Assembly (NCBI RefSeq): GCF_009727055.1 | Contig: NC_052350.1 | Location: 32,698,417 to 32,762,416 of the forward strand | DNA length: 64,000 nucleotides | Source of the DNA: Benincasa hispida | Lineage: Eukaryota; Streptophyta; Magnoliopsida; Cucurbitales; Cucurbitaceae | Direction: 5' to 3' | In this document: positions 54,346 to 64,000 of the stretch, piece after piece | How positions within the stretch are numbered: position 1 is the stretch's first letter | How the letters are laid out: each line of letters begins with the position of its first letter | Made by a program: the position numbers and the translations under genes | The notes under the pieces: generated by a model | The model's database searches: none | What the model was told of the DNA's origin: nothing | Seen by the model: the letters and a program-made list of their open reading frames with translations, nothing else

Positions 54346-56202
54346 TATTGAGGTATGCCCTAGTTTATTGTATATTGTACAAGTGTTGTAAATTACTACA
54401 GATGGTAGATCCTTACCATTCATATGGAGATGTGCGAGCGGGGGTGTCCTATACAAAGAGTTTGTATAAGACCTGGACCACAAGATGATTAGACTTTGAA
54501 TATAACGCCATTGATAATAGAGACTTACATCTCATCTAAAGGACCATAGGTGACATGACCTCAATTCTGAGTGTTTTGGGAACTTCTGCCTTTGAGGGCG
54601 GTCCTTTGATTAGTATGGGTGAGAGTGGCCAGATTGCCAACTCAACATGCCTACCTTTTTGGGGACTTTTCTGATCTGGGAGCTGGGAACTCAATCCATA
54701 ACATGGAATTCACTCTTTTTCCGAAGCAGGGATAAGTAGAGAGATTGCTCCCTTAAAGGCTAATTTTGTGGCTTGAACATAGTGGCCACAACTTCTCTTT
54801 TGAAGAGAAGATTCAGTCATAGTAGGACTATGACTTATGTTCATTAGAGGGATCAGTGGTACTTAAGGAGTTAGATATAACTGTAGGGGCATAACGGTTA
54901 TTGGCCCAGCTGTACTTATCAGTGATCTGTGAAGGGTTGTTGCACTTATAATTGGTTAAGATGGACACATAATATATCTGTGGTAAGGAGAGTTCAACTG
55001 TCAGTCTTTAGTGGAGTGCCTAGCAGTTAATGAATGGTGGATCCCGTGACTAAAGAGTTTTGTTAGTTATTCACGTACCGTTGGAGCTTCGAGCTACAGG
55101 TCTATGAGGTCCCCTTGGTAGCTCAAGGGATTTAGTTGAGGATCAGTTCTTGGTGTTGATTTGAAATGTTCAAATTTATGAGAGGTATTTTTTTATTATT
55201 TATGATATAATCAATATGATGTTTGAGATACATCTAGTGGAGGATTGATGTAAATGTGATTTACATTAAGTACCATGGAATAGAAGAAAAAGAACTATGG
55301 TTTATATGTTTCATGAGATGAAATATTAAAACTATAGGTTATAAATATAATATGATAAGTTGGTTATCATTTATATTTATAATAATATTAATTTCTAGAT
55401 AATTAAATCTTTTTCTCTAAAAACCAATTGAGTGGGAGGTTATTGGTGATTCATGGTAACCGTGAGTTAAAAGGAAAATTGTTTTCCTAATTTTAGTAAG
55501 TTTTTTTGAAAAGTTTTTATTGAAAAATTGTTGTGAGTTTTCTCTCTCGAAAAAAGAAACTCATGGAGCTTGTCAAATAAATACAGATTGACTAAGTGAC
55601 AGGTGGAGCAAAGTAAACGATTATGTAGTGTTTTGTAGTGATAGACACTAAGCTAGACGATCGCTTAGCTTTAGCTAAACGATTGGGCATCGACCTATGC
55701 GATAGGTTTTTGTCTTCTCCCACTTGCCTAATCATGTACACGATTGGTCATTCCTTCTTCGTCTGCCTCATACCAAGTTCGAACAGAGCCCACCATCTGG
55801 ATTCTCACACCGAGAATACTAAGGTAACCTTCTTGGTGGTGTCATACTCAACTCTACACCGTCGAGGTTCTGTGGTGGTCGTTCGTGTTGCTGGGGAGTT
55901 CATGACCGAGGCGATCGCTGAGGACGAGCCCAGAGTGTTTGTGCAGTGTTGCGGTCATGTTGTTCGAGCGTTCGAGGTTCCTGTGTTCGAGCGTTCGTGA
56001 GCAAGGAGCGTGGAGACGAGTCTACAAATGTTCATAGAGATATTTCTCCTTGTTCATTTGTAGTTTTCATGTTGTAATTTCTGTATTGATTGCATAACTG
56101 TATGTTTTGTGTATGACTGTAATTGTAATGTTCATTCATGATTGTAATTTGGAATGATCTATTTTCCGCTACTCATGGAAATCTCGAGTTCGATTTCCTT
56201 CA
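54343..56202 (+). repeat. 3' LTR of copia L
   Basis: 1860 bp, beginning TGATATTGAGG after a purine-rich GGGCAAGAGGAGA. Confidence 0.85.
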
Positions 56203-57614
56203 TGGTGGGCTCTGGCTATTTTGGGATGAAGGGAAAATTATTTCTTAATAGAGAGGAGAAAAGTTGAGATTGTTCCCTAATAATTCAAAACTTATAGAAC
56301 AATTTCTGACTTTCAACACACTGTATCAAGTAAGGTGAGACTCTCCTCTCTTTCAAAAGCCAAAAAAAAAATAATAATAATAAAAAATAATCAACCACCC
56401 ACTTATGTGGGTAAAGAGAAAAGAGGGGGAAGGAGTTGTGACTCTCTCCCTCATTTAAAAATAACATTTAATATATATATATATACACCAAACTATATGA
56501 TATATCAAATATAACATATAACCTATAGTCTTAATATTGTATCACATATAATATAATCTATGGTTTCTTTTCTCTCTCTTATGATAGTTAATATATAAAT
56601 CATATTTATATTAAATTTAACAATTATGAATCTGATAGTGCTGAAACCTACATCATTAATAAGCCTCAAGTCTGGTCAAAAGAAAATTTGTAAAATACCT
56701 GGACTACTCCTATTACTACTAAAATGTAGCAACAGTGGTAAGCGTGTGATCGAACCAAAGATAGGCGAAGAATTTATTTATTTTTGGGTTAGATTTGACT
56801 GTGGAAAAACAATAAAAACGGGGGTTTGGTTTTTGGTTTTAAATTGAAAACATGCAAGATAACGTAAAGTGCAATGGATATATGAAACGGTAATAGATGT
56901 GGTTCTCGGATCAAGTAGCTATTCAATGTAAATTAAATCATTGTTTTTAGCCTAAATATTATATATTCGAATTATGCATGCATAGCTACCCAATCGATGC
57001 AAATTAACTAATCTCTACAAGATCGAAAATTAATTAATCTGAATCGATCGAGCGTCCTAATTCGTAATTAAGGCTAGAAAGTCGTGCCCTAACTAATCTA
57101 CATGCTTTTAGATGCAATTGGGTCCTCAGCAGCCATAAGGAACTAGAAACACATGCATTAAGATTTAGGATTCAACTATGTTGATTAGGTGTCAGGATAG
57201 CCATGTTCAAATAATCAGTTTATTCTTAAATCTAGATCAAACGTGCGATGCAAAGATTCATGGACAACCTAAAAACCTAAGCATGTTTATCTAATATGTG
57301 CTACAAGGGTAAATTCAAAGCCTGGACGATTATGAAGATGCGTGCGAGCTTGAATTCAACTAGCGAAGACATGCGATACGATAGGGGCGTCAATCCAACA
57401 CATAAAAGCAAGTCTAAATTAAACAATATTCAAGAAAAACAAAATTCTGAATTAAAGCGTCAGGCAAGAAGTCCAACGTTGGCCTCGACGCTATCTCACA
57501 TGCGCCTCAAGCTCGTCCGTCAAATGTTGTAGCATCACAACGCTGTTGGATAGCGTTTCAACGTTGCTGCTTCTGTCCCTCAAGGTCGAAGTCGAGCATT
57601 GCGCAACATTGCAA
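56203..57614. other. Unassigned sequence between copia L and the mosaic-end palindromes
   Basis: AT-rich up to 57300 with a (TA)n run at 56472-56485, then relatively GC-rich with repeated CAACGTTGC-like motifs (57470-57610). No protein domain was recognised. Confidence 0.4.
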
Positions 57615-57652
57615 CTGTCTCTTATACACATCTAGATGTGTATAAGAGACAG
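57615..57652. other. Tn5/Nextera mosaic-end palindrome (probable library artefact)
   Basis: CTGTCTCTTATACACATCT (57615-57633) is followed directly by its reverse complement AGATGTGTATAAGAGACAG (57634-57652). These are the exact 19-bp Tn5 mosaic ends used in transposase-based sequencing libraries, back to back. Confidence 0.97.
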
Positions 57653-57747
57653 TATATAGAGATTGCAGCGTTGCTTAGAATAGTGTTGCAATGCTAATGC
57701 GGCTGAAAGGAAGCGTCAGGCAAGAAGTCCAACGCATGGCTAACGCT

Positions 57748-57785
57748 CTGTCTCTTATACACATCTAGATGTGTATAAGAGACAG
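57748..57785. other. Second Tn5/Nextera mosaic-end palindrome
   Basis: An identical 38-bp palindrome 95 bp downstream of the first. A reading frame through it gives SYTHLDVYKRQ, a known contaminant peptide. Confidence 0.97.
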
Positions 57786-58523
57786 ATGGTACTCGATGGT
57801 GCCTCATACCTGGTGGAACTCGATGGCAATTTGGTCTTTTCAACTCCTTTGAAGCCTGGATGTTCAAATTAACTCCAAATTGCTTCAAATTAACCTCGTT
57901 CTTCACCAAATGATTAATTCTACCTCTTGATTGCTCGATACCTATAAAAAGGGAAATAAACACATAAAATCCATTAATGAGCCCGAATTAAGCTAGAAAT
58001 ATTAGCTCTTTTGAGAACTAACATAATGCAATCCAGATAATTAATATTTGAATCATATTCAAATATTTATTTCCTCTCACAAATGCTATAATGTATCAAA
58101 TACATTATAATAATTATATCATATGTAATTAAAATAATTTAATTATATCATATATAATTAAATCCCTCTATTAATTTGAATAATTCAAATTAATCCAAAA
58201 AATTGATTCTCATTTAATTCTATTAAAGTTATTATTAAAGTTTAATTCAATAAAGTTTTTATTGAATTTATGAATTGTTTATTTCATTTGAGAAATAAAT
58301 CCAATAAACTAAAAGATCCATGACTATTATATGAGTATTTGAACTTTATGTGGAGACATAAAAGTGGATCAAGTTCGAGTAAATAGTAAAAATGATTTAT
58401 AGTATACGAATAAGATTGGGTGCCTTATTCTGGTAATAATATTGGATGTTGACTTGAAATGTATCTTATGCTATGTAACGCTTATTCACACTACTCATGG
58501 ATGAATGTGATGCAAGTTCATGT
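57786..58523. other. AT-rich unassigned sequence
   Basis: No gene recognised. Runs of AATTATATCATATGTAATTA type at 58105-58165. Confidence 0.5.
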
Positions 58524-59147
58524 CCCCGGCAATGACGCCATAAACTTGGTACACTGAAATGTGTATGCGATGCTTAGATGATGTCTACAAGCTCATGTTG
58601 CCATAAACTTGTAACGGTGAATTTTGATGTTGGTATTTAGGCATGCGTATTTTATGCGATACTATTTTAGATGTATGCGTTGTTAACTAGATGCTTGTAG
58701 TATGCTATGTGTTGTCACAAGTTTCCTTGTGCTGAAACCAAGTATAATTCCTACGCAAGTTTCTCAGAGTAATCCGAGGTCGAACACAGAGATTGTTTTC
58801 GTTAGTGTGTTACTTTTGTGATACATGCGAACGGTTTTTACAATTAATAAAGAATTGGTTTGTACATGAATTTAAATGCGTAGAAAATAAATTGCGTTGA
58901 TAAAATAAAAGTGCGTTAAAAAGTAAATCCTAAACTAATATGATACAAGATACAAGATACATGATACATGATACTGAGTTCGAGACTGACTATGAAGTTT
59001 GTACAAAAGATCGTGGTATACGATGGCAAGTCTTTATAGATGAATTAGAAATAGAAAGAATAACTAGTAAAAACATCGCAAAGTCATTAATTGCGTTAAA
59101 GATGTAATTAAGGTTTCACTTTCCCTTGGCGTACACCTCTCGATGAT
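58524..59147 (-). mobile_element. Inverted partial gypsy LTR with primer-binding site
   Basis: On the minus strand it is the 3' part of the same LTR family as 59148-61016 (for example CCTCGGATTACTCTGAGAAA and ACAAGTTTATGGCAACATGA) followed by GGCGTCATTGCCGGGG (58524-58540 region), a primer-binding site of Athila/Tat type. It meets the plus-strand LTR head to head at 59147/59148. Confidence 0.85.
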
Positions 59148-61016
59148 TGATAACTTGTATAAATACAAGTTATTTATACTGTTTTATTTAGATATTGCGG
59201 CTAAAAGAAAGGAAAGTTGCGTTGTTTGTATAGAAATTGGCTAAGAAATGCGAGAATTATAAATTATCGTCAATACACCCACTGATACTATTGCGATGGT
59301 AGAATAGAATGTTTCTGTTTTGTTTTGTAGGAAATCAAGTCACCGCATGCGTTCATTGCTCAAGATAAAAAGAACAACGCATCTACGTTGCATTGCGCCC
59401 ATCATTTAGGAATGAATAGACGATCAACGCAATGACAGCGCATGCGACAATCGATCAAGAGCTTAACTTCAACCGCATGCGGTAATAAAAAACAACATTG
59501 CATGCGGACAAACGATCAGAGATGTAAAGAGCAAACCAATTGCGGAGGATTCCGACGCGTGTACAGTTGACCATTGTGCATTTTTGACGGGATTGATTGC
59601 ATAACAGAAGGAATATTTACTCCACAATTTTCGGAACTGCCATAATAATATAGTGGGGACCATACTGCAGAGAGTCAAGCTCGTCTATAAATTGCTTTTG
59701 AGAATTCACTGAAAATTATGCTTGAATACATAGAGAAGTGTATATACTGATCTGAGCGAGAGACTGGTTAAGCGACTAATCAGATTAGATATGGGAAGAA
59801 TCAAGAGACAAGGTCGAGAGGTGAGTCTCTGCGCAAAGAATTCTTCCGATCGCCCCCGTTGAAGCTCTATACGAAGGTCACTTCTACCCGAAGAGCAAGC
59901 CTGAGAGGGAAGCTCTTTTCTTCATTCATTCCACATGCCGGCGAGCAAAACCACTGTCCAGATCTATGTCAAGACGTTGACACTCTTTTGTATTTGTTTC
60001 TATCTCTTAATCATAATTTGTATTCATCTTCTTAGTCTATCATTCACACTATGTATCAGACGCTTAATTCTATAATTAAATGTTAAGATCATTTCCATCT
60101 CCATTTCTTTATCTATTTCCGTTCATCCATAATTCACTTTCTCCACGATGTTTTCTTAATCCCTTGGATAATTAGAAATAATTAAGCAAGTAAATTAATT
60201 GGGTTAAGGAGATAACTATGTTTAGTCAAAGCATGCTAGAAGGCATCTTCACCTGTGAGAGCAGAAGTGAAGATGTCATTTCGCCTATCGAGAGAAGGTT
60301 GGAAGAATGCGTTAACTAAAGTGAGAAGTACTTCCAGAGATGGAAGCAACCTTGCGTTCATCACGTTCATCCTTGTTTCACCATATAGATATGGGAATGC
60401 GGCCGATCACCGAGAGGTGTACGCCAAGGAAAAGTGGAAACTTAGTTGTATCTTTAATGCAATTAACAAACTTGCGATGTTTTTACTAATTATCCTTTCT
60501 GTTTCTGATTCATCCATTAAGACTTGCCATCGCATAACACGATCCTTTGTATAAACTTCACAGTCAGTCTCGAACTCAGCATCATGTATATCATGTATCT
60601 TGTATCTTGCATCACGTTAGCTTAGGTTTATTTTCATCGCAATTTATTTTATTAACGCAACTTTGGATACCTGTACAAACACACAATCTTTATTAATTGT
60701 AAAAATCGGTCGTATGTATCACAAATGTAACACATTAACGACAACAATCCCTGTGTTCGACCTCAGATTACTCTGAGAAACTTGCGTTGGAATTATAAAT
60801 TGTTTCAGCGTAAGGAAACTTGTGACAATGCATTACTCCATAGCATACTACAAGCATATAGTTAATAACGCATAAATCTCGAAGTAGTATCACATGAACT
60901 TTGCATGAGCAATAACATAGCATAAGATTACATTTAGCGTTACAAGTTTATAGCAACATGAGCTTGTAGCACATCATCATGCATGCACATTACACAAATC
61001 AAATCCCAAGTCATCA
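59148..61016 (+). repeat. 5' LTR of Athila/Tat-like gypsy element M
   Basis: It starts TGATAACTTGTATAAATAC and runs to about 61013-61016. A primer-binding site TGGCGCCGTTGCTGGGG follows at 61023-61039. Length is about 1.87 kb. TATAAATTGC at about 59693 may be a TATA box. The exact 3' end is uncertain by a few bases. Confidence 0.85.
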
Positions 61017-61022
61017 AGTTTA

Positions 61023-61039
61023 TGGCGCCGTTGCTGGGG
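61023..61039 (+). promoter_or_regulatory. Primer-binding site of gypsy M
   Basis: TGGCGCCGTTGCTGGGG, the site typical of Athila/Tat lineage elements, directly after the LTR. Confidence 0.9.
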
Positions 61040-61133
61040 ATTGGTAACGGTTAGTGTTGAGTACGTTTGTGATATTTTGCAGGACAGATCTCTTTGTACT
61101 GGCTGCTTATCGCGAAGAGCAGTCTGACAGTTT

Positions 61134-62720
61134 ATGAGTACTGGAACTGATCTAGAATTCGAGGCTGACCTAGAAATCAAGCGTACATTTCACGCAAGGG
61201 CACGCCAGAATCGAGCAAGGAAAAAGAAGGCCAACATGGCAGACAACAACAATGACAATGTGGCACTCGAAGTGAATCGAGGGGTGGGACGGCCAACGCA
61301 AGATCCCGTTTTCCTTGCGGCTGACCGCAACATCCCGATGAGGAACTATGCAGTGCCTAATCTGTATGATTTTGCGCCCGGATTTTCAAGGTTGATAGTT
61401 GAGAAGAATGCAAGATTCGAGATTAAACCGATCATGCTCCAAATGATTCAGAATGCGGGGTAGTTTGGTGGTCTGCAAGGTGAGGACCCACATGCCCACC
61501 TGACTAGTTTCGTCGAGATGTGCGGTAACATCCTATACCTGGCGTTACCCCAGAAGGTATCAGACTATACCTTTTCCCTTACACCTTGAGGGACAAGGCT
61601 AAGAGGTGGGCTCATTCACTGGAGCCGAATGAAATAACTTCCTCGGATCAGTTGGTTGAACGGTTTATGAAGAAGTTCTTCCCTCCGGCAGTTAACGCAA
61701 GACGACGAAAGGAAGTGCTGAACTTTGAGCAGATGGATAATGAGACGCTCAGCACTGCCTGGGTGTGATTCAGAAGATTGGTGAAAAATTGTCCGCATAT
61801 CGGGATACCCAATTGCATCCTGATGGAAATGTTCTATAATGGCCTGAACAGATCAACGCAGGTTGTTGCTGATGCCTTTGGCCGCACAGATGGCCGCGGT
61901 AACCTCTATCCTCCAGTCGATGGTGCTTAATCAAGGTGCCCTCTCCCAAGGATCAGTGCAACCAAATGCGCCGGCACAAGTGGCCGTAATTAGTTGCGTC
62001 AACTGTGGAGGAGGCCATGTGGTGGAAATGTGCCCATCGAACCTGCAGCAAGTATGCGCTATCCAGAATAACCCCTACATCAACACGTATAATCCTGGTT
62101 GGAGGAATCACCCTAACTTTGGTTAGGGAGGAAACCATAACCAAGGTGGGCCAAGTAACCATCAGAATAGCAACTCAGGGAATCGAGGAAACCCTCCACC
62201 TTTTCACCACAANNNNNNNNNNNNNNNNNNNNNNNNNNNNNNNNNNNNNNNNNNNNNNNNNNNNNNNNNNNNNNNNNNNNNNNNNNNNNNNNNNNNNNNN
62301 NNNNNNNNNNNNNNNNNNNNNNNNNNNNNNNNNNNNNNNNNNNNNNNNNNNNNNNNNNNNNNNNNNNNNNNNNNNNNNNNNNNNNNNNNNNNNNNNNNNN
62401 NNNNNNNNNNNNNNNNNNNNNNNNNNNNNNNNNNNNNNNNNNNNNNNNNNNNNNNNNNNNNNNNNNNNNNNNNNNNNNNNNNNNNNNNNNNNNNNNNNNN
62501 NNNNNNNNNNNNNNNNNNNNNNNNNNNNNNNNNNNNNNNNNNNNNNNNNNNNNNNNNNNNNNNNNNNNNNNNNNNNNNNNNNNNNNNNNNNNNNNNNNNN
62601 NNNNNNNGGGAGGGAATCATAACCAAGGTGGGCCAAGTAACCTTCAAAATAGAACACCTAGAATGTTGCCCAGAAATTCTGAAGCCTCTATATCTCATGA
62701 GAAGGAGCAATGTCCTTGAA
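61134..62720 (+). pseudogene. Gypsy M gag, interrupted by stops and an N gap
   Basis: ATG at 61134 opens MSTGTDLEFEADLEIKRTF, then a basic stretch, RNIPMRNYAVPNLYDFAPGF, FEIKPIMLQMIQNAG and a TAG at 61461-61463, then FGGLQGEDPHAHLTSFVEMC. After a frame change near 61575 the retrotransposon gag core follows: LRDKAKRWAHSLEPNEI, FMKKFFPPAVNARRRKEVLN (61660). A CCHC knuckle CVNCGGGHVVEMCP lies at about 62001. A Gly/Asn/Gln-rich tail GGNHNQGGPSN then meets the N gap and is repeated on its far side. Protease and pol are not seen. Not functional. Confidence 0.88.
62213..62607. other. Assembly gap (395 N)
   Basis: Run of N in the gag tail. Nearly the same text (CATAACCAAGGTGGGCCAAG) occurs before it at 62134 and after it at 62618. 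Confidence 1.
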
Positions 62721-63709
62721 GACATTGGGCAAGCAAGCTGAACCGCCTGCGGAGGTGTCGATTGCGTTCATCATGGAAAACTATCTTCCGGTCCATATCT
62801 CTGAATTCTATGTTTACATGCTTTCTTAATTACTGTCTTTATTGCTTCATGAACTTTGTCATTTATTGCTTCATTCAATTCGTTTTGATTTCTTTATGAA
62901 ATTATTCCTCATTTAATTCTCTTAAGTTTATTTCCTTGTTCTCTTTAATTTCCTTACTTTTTTGTATTAAATGCGTTATTCCTTAATTTTGGTGAATGAT
63001 TGGTTGAGAAGAAAATGGATTACCGCAAGTCATAGTTACTTGCGTTGATGAAAAAAATAAAATAAAATAAAATAAATCTGGTATGCATTGCGATGATGGG
63101 TGCATCCTTTACCAACAAGATACACTTTGCATTCATCCAACTCAAATGCATTGCGCGAATGGTTGTGTTGTGCTCGTAGGTATTGTTAGCCCGTCCTTAC
63201 CAAAAACACACTATGTTGAGGTAGTGTTGCGCTGGTAGAAATACCGTGCGCCCGTCCTCCAGAAATGCGTTGAGTTAAGGGGTGTGTTGTGGCGATACAT
63301 GCGTTGTTGCCCGTCCTCAGCAAATATGCATTTGCGTTGATGGATTCATTGCATTAACTCTTAACCTTGCGCCCATCCGAATAAGACACCAAAGAAAATT
63401 CTTTTTGCAAAGTGAGAACTCCAATCACTTTGGCTTCCAAGGACATGATGAATCTATAGATGAAAGGACATACGACTCTGCACATTCATAAATGTGAGGA
63501 ACGTGGTGGCATGCCTTTTGAGTTAATCGAGGCCTGCCACCACAGAATCCACGTTGGGCCCATCTAGGCCCAATCTATAAAGTTCGTTTCCTTCATCTGA
63601 GAACCTATTTGCTTCACTTTGCAACCAGAAACCCTAGAGTTCTCTACATACCAGATGTTCCCTTTTCCCAAAACCCTAAAGAATTTCTAGTTTTCTTACT
63701 CCGGCATCT
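62721..63709. other. Gypsy M internal sequence, no gene recognised
   Basis: AT-rich to 63000, with an (AAATA)n-like run at 63052-63076. Then 63080-63380 has recurring TTGCG and GCCCGTCCT motifs about 60 bp apart. TATAAAG at about 63576 may be a TATA-like element. Confidence 0.4.
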
Positions 63710-64000
63710 ATGGCAGACTAGGCTTCCCAACCATCTTCTTCCCCCTCATCACCCTCGAAAGACCAACTCACCATGCGAGAGGCGGCATTCCTTGCAGCGA
63801 GCCACTGTCTCACCACCCAGCCATAAACTATCCCTCGAATCACCGGAAAACCCCGGCGAAATCCCTTAGTAGTAAGGCCACTCCAGTTCAAGAGGGGGCA
63901 GAGCTCAGAAAGCACCCCACTCCCAACATTCTCCTTTGAAAGTGAAAAGAAAAGAAAGGATGATAAGGAGGTGTTCGAGAGCATACTCAACAATATGGAG
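63710..64000 (+). pseudogene. Possible 3' ORF, runs off the window
   Basis: ATG at 63710 is followed by an in-frame TAG at 63719 and a TAA at 63824, with SSSPSSPSKDQLTMREAAF between. A different frame then stays open to the end of the window, with SESTPLPTFSFESEKKRKDD and KEVFESILNNME. Position after gag of an Athila/Tat-like element suggests the extra ORF some such elements carry, or unrelated host sequence. I do not recognise the protein. Confidence 0.25.

Larger units (their letters stand above)
44101..56202 (+). mobile_element. Copia L, long-LTR element with nested gypsy solo LTR
   Basis: The 5' LTR is 44101-48784 (including a 2-kb insertion) and the 3' LTR 54343-56202. They share long blocks, for example TTGTAAA(T/C)TACTACAGATGG, CCTTTGAGGGCGGT, GAGAGTGGCCAGATT and TTCACGTACCGTTGGAGC, and both end CGATTTC(T/C)TTCA. 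A primer-binding site TTGGTATCAGAGTCAGG follows the 5' LTR at 48786. Gag and protease are not seen; pol runs 51371-54345. Flanks GCAGC and TGGTG do not match, so the two LTRs may come from different original insertions or the flank is rearranged. Confidence 0.88.

Noticed and set aside
57694..57963. Minus-strand 89-residue ORF
   Set aside because: It is read through the Tn5 mosaic-end palindrome and contains the known contaminant string YTHLDVYKRQ.

Overview
The window is nuclear DNA from a flowering plant, most likely a eudicot and perhaps a cucurbit (the family guess is inference from repeat style). It is AT-rich, it holds one spliced host gene whose exons use GT-AG junctions, and almost everything else is transposable element: Ty1/copia, one Athila/Tat-like Ty3/gypsy family, L1-type LINEs, hAT DNA elements and MITEs. 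Three runs of N (5774-6353, 50785-51023, 62213-62607), two isolated Ns and two Tn5 mosaic-end palindromes show that this is an imperfect draft assembly.

The host gene runs on the minus strand from an ATG at 40910 down to the N gap at 6353. Six coding exons (40867-40910, 39523-39721, 28432-28529, 28230-28325, 14857-14950, 6354-6504) join in frame into 227 residues of a CCCH zinc-finger, FG-containing protein like plant C3H16 (CG1/NUP42-like nucleoporin). About 34 kb of intron separates 0.7 kb of coding sequence; introns 2, 4 and 5 are about 11.0, 13.3 and 8.4 kb, filled with nested transposons. The C-terminal part must lie in the gap, to its left, or be lost.

Layout. 1-5773: a plus-strand gene fragment split by a complete gag-less copia (A, 1042-5028, target duplication CATTT). 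Intron 5 (6505-14856): a hAT element (7410-12409) with a broken transposase, a solo LTR inside it and a copia piece bounded on both sides by a single N; then an inverted-repeat element (about 12970-14723) carrying a complete TRIM (13155-13456). Intron 4 (14951-28229): copia D (15712-25240) containing complete copia E (17809-22717), a 5'-truncated LINE (16385-16938) and a captured LINE piece; then a copia gag fragment and LINE H with a solo LTR. Intron 2 (28530-39522): LINE I, invaded by a hAT MITE (30731-31099) and a full-length LINE J (31310-37530, 13-bp duplication).

Upstream of the host gene: remnant copia K (LTR 41421-41668, gag about 43740-44100), then long-LTR copia L (44101-56202), whose 5' LTR holds a 2-kb solo gypsy LTR and whose integrase carries a 252-bp tandem duplication. 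From 58524 onward, Athila/Tat-like gypsy sequences lie head to head, and the plus-strand copy continues into gag and a possible 3' ORF at the window end.

No retroelement here has an uninterrupted polyprotein; several in-frame stops are TAG where the family has Gln or Trp, as expected of methylated, silenced copies. I found no tRNA, rRNA or CRISPR array.
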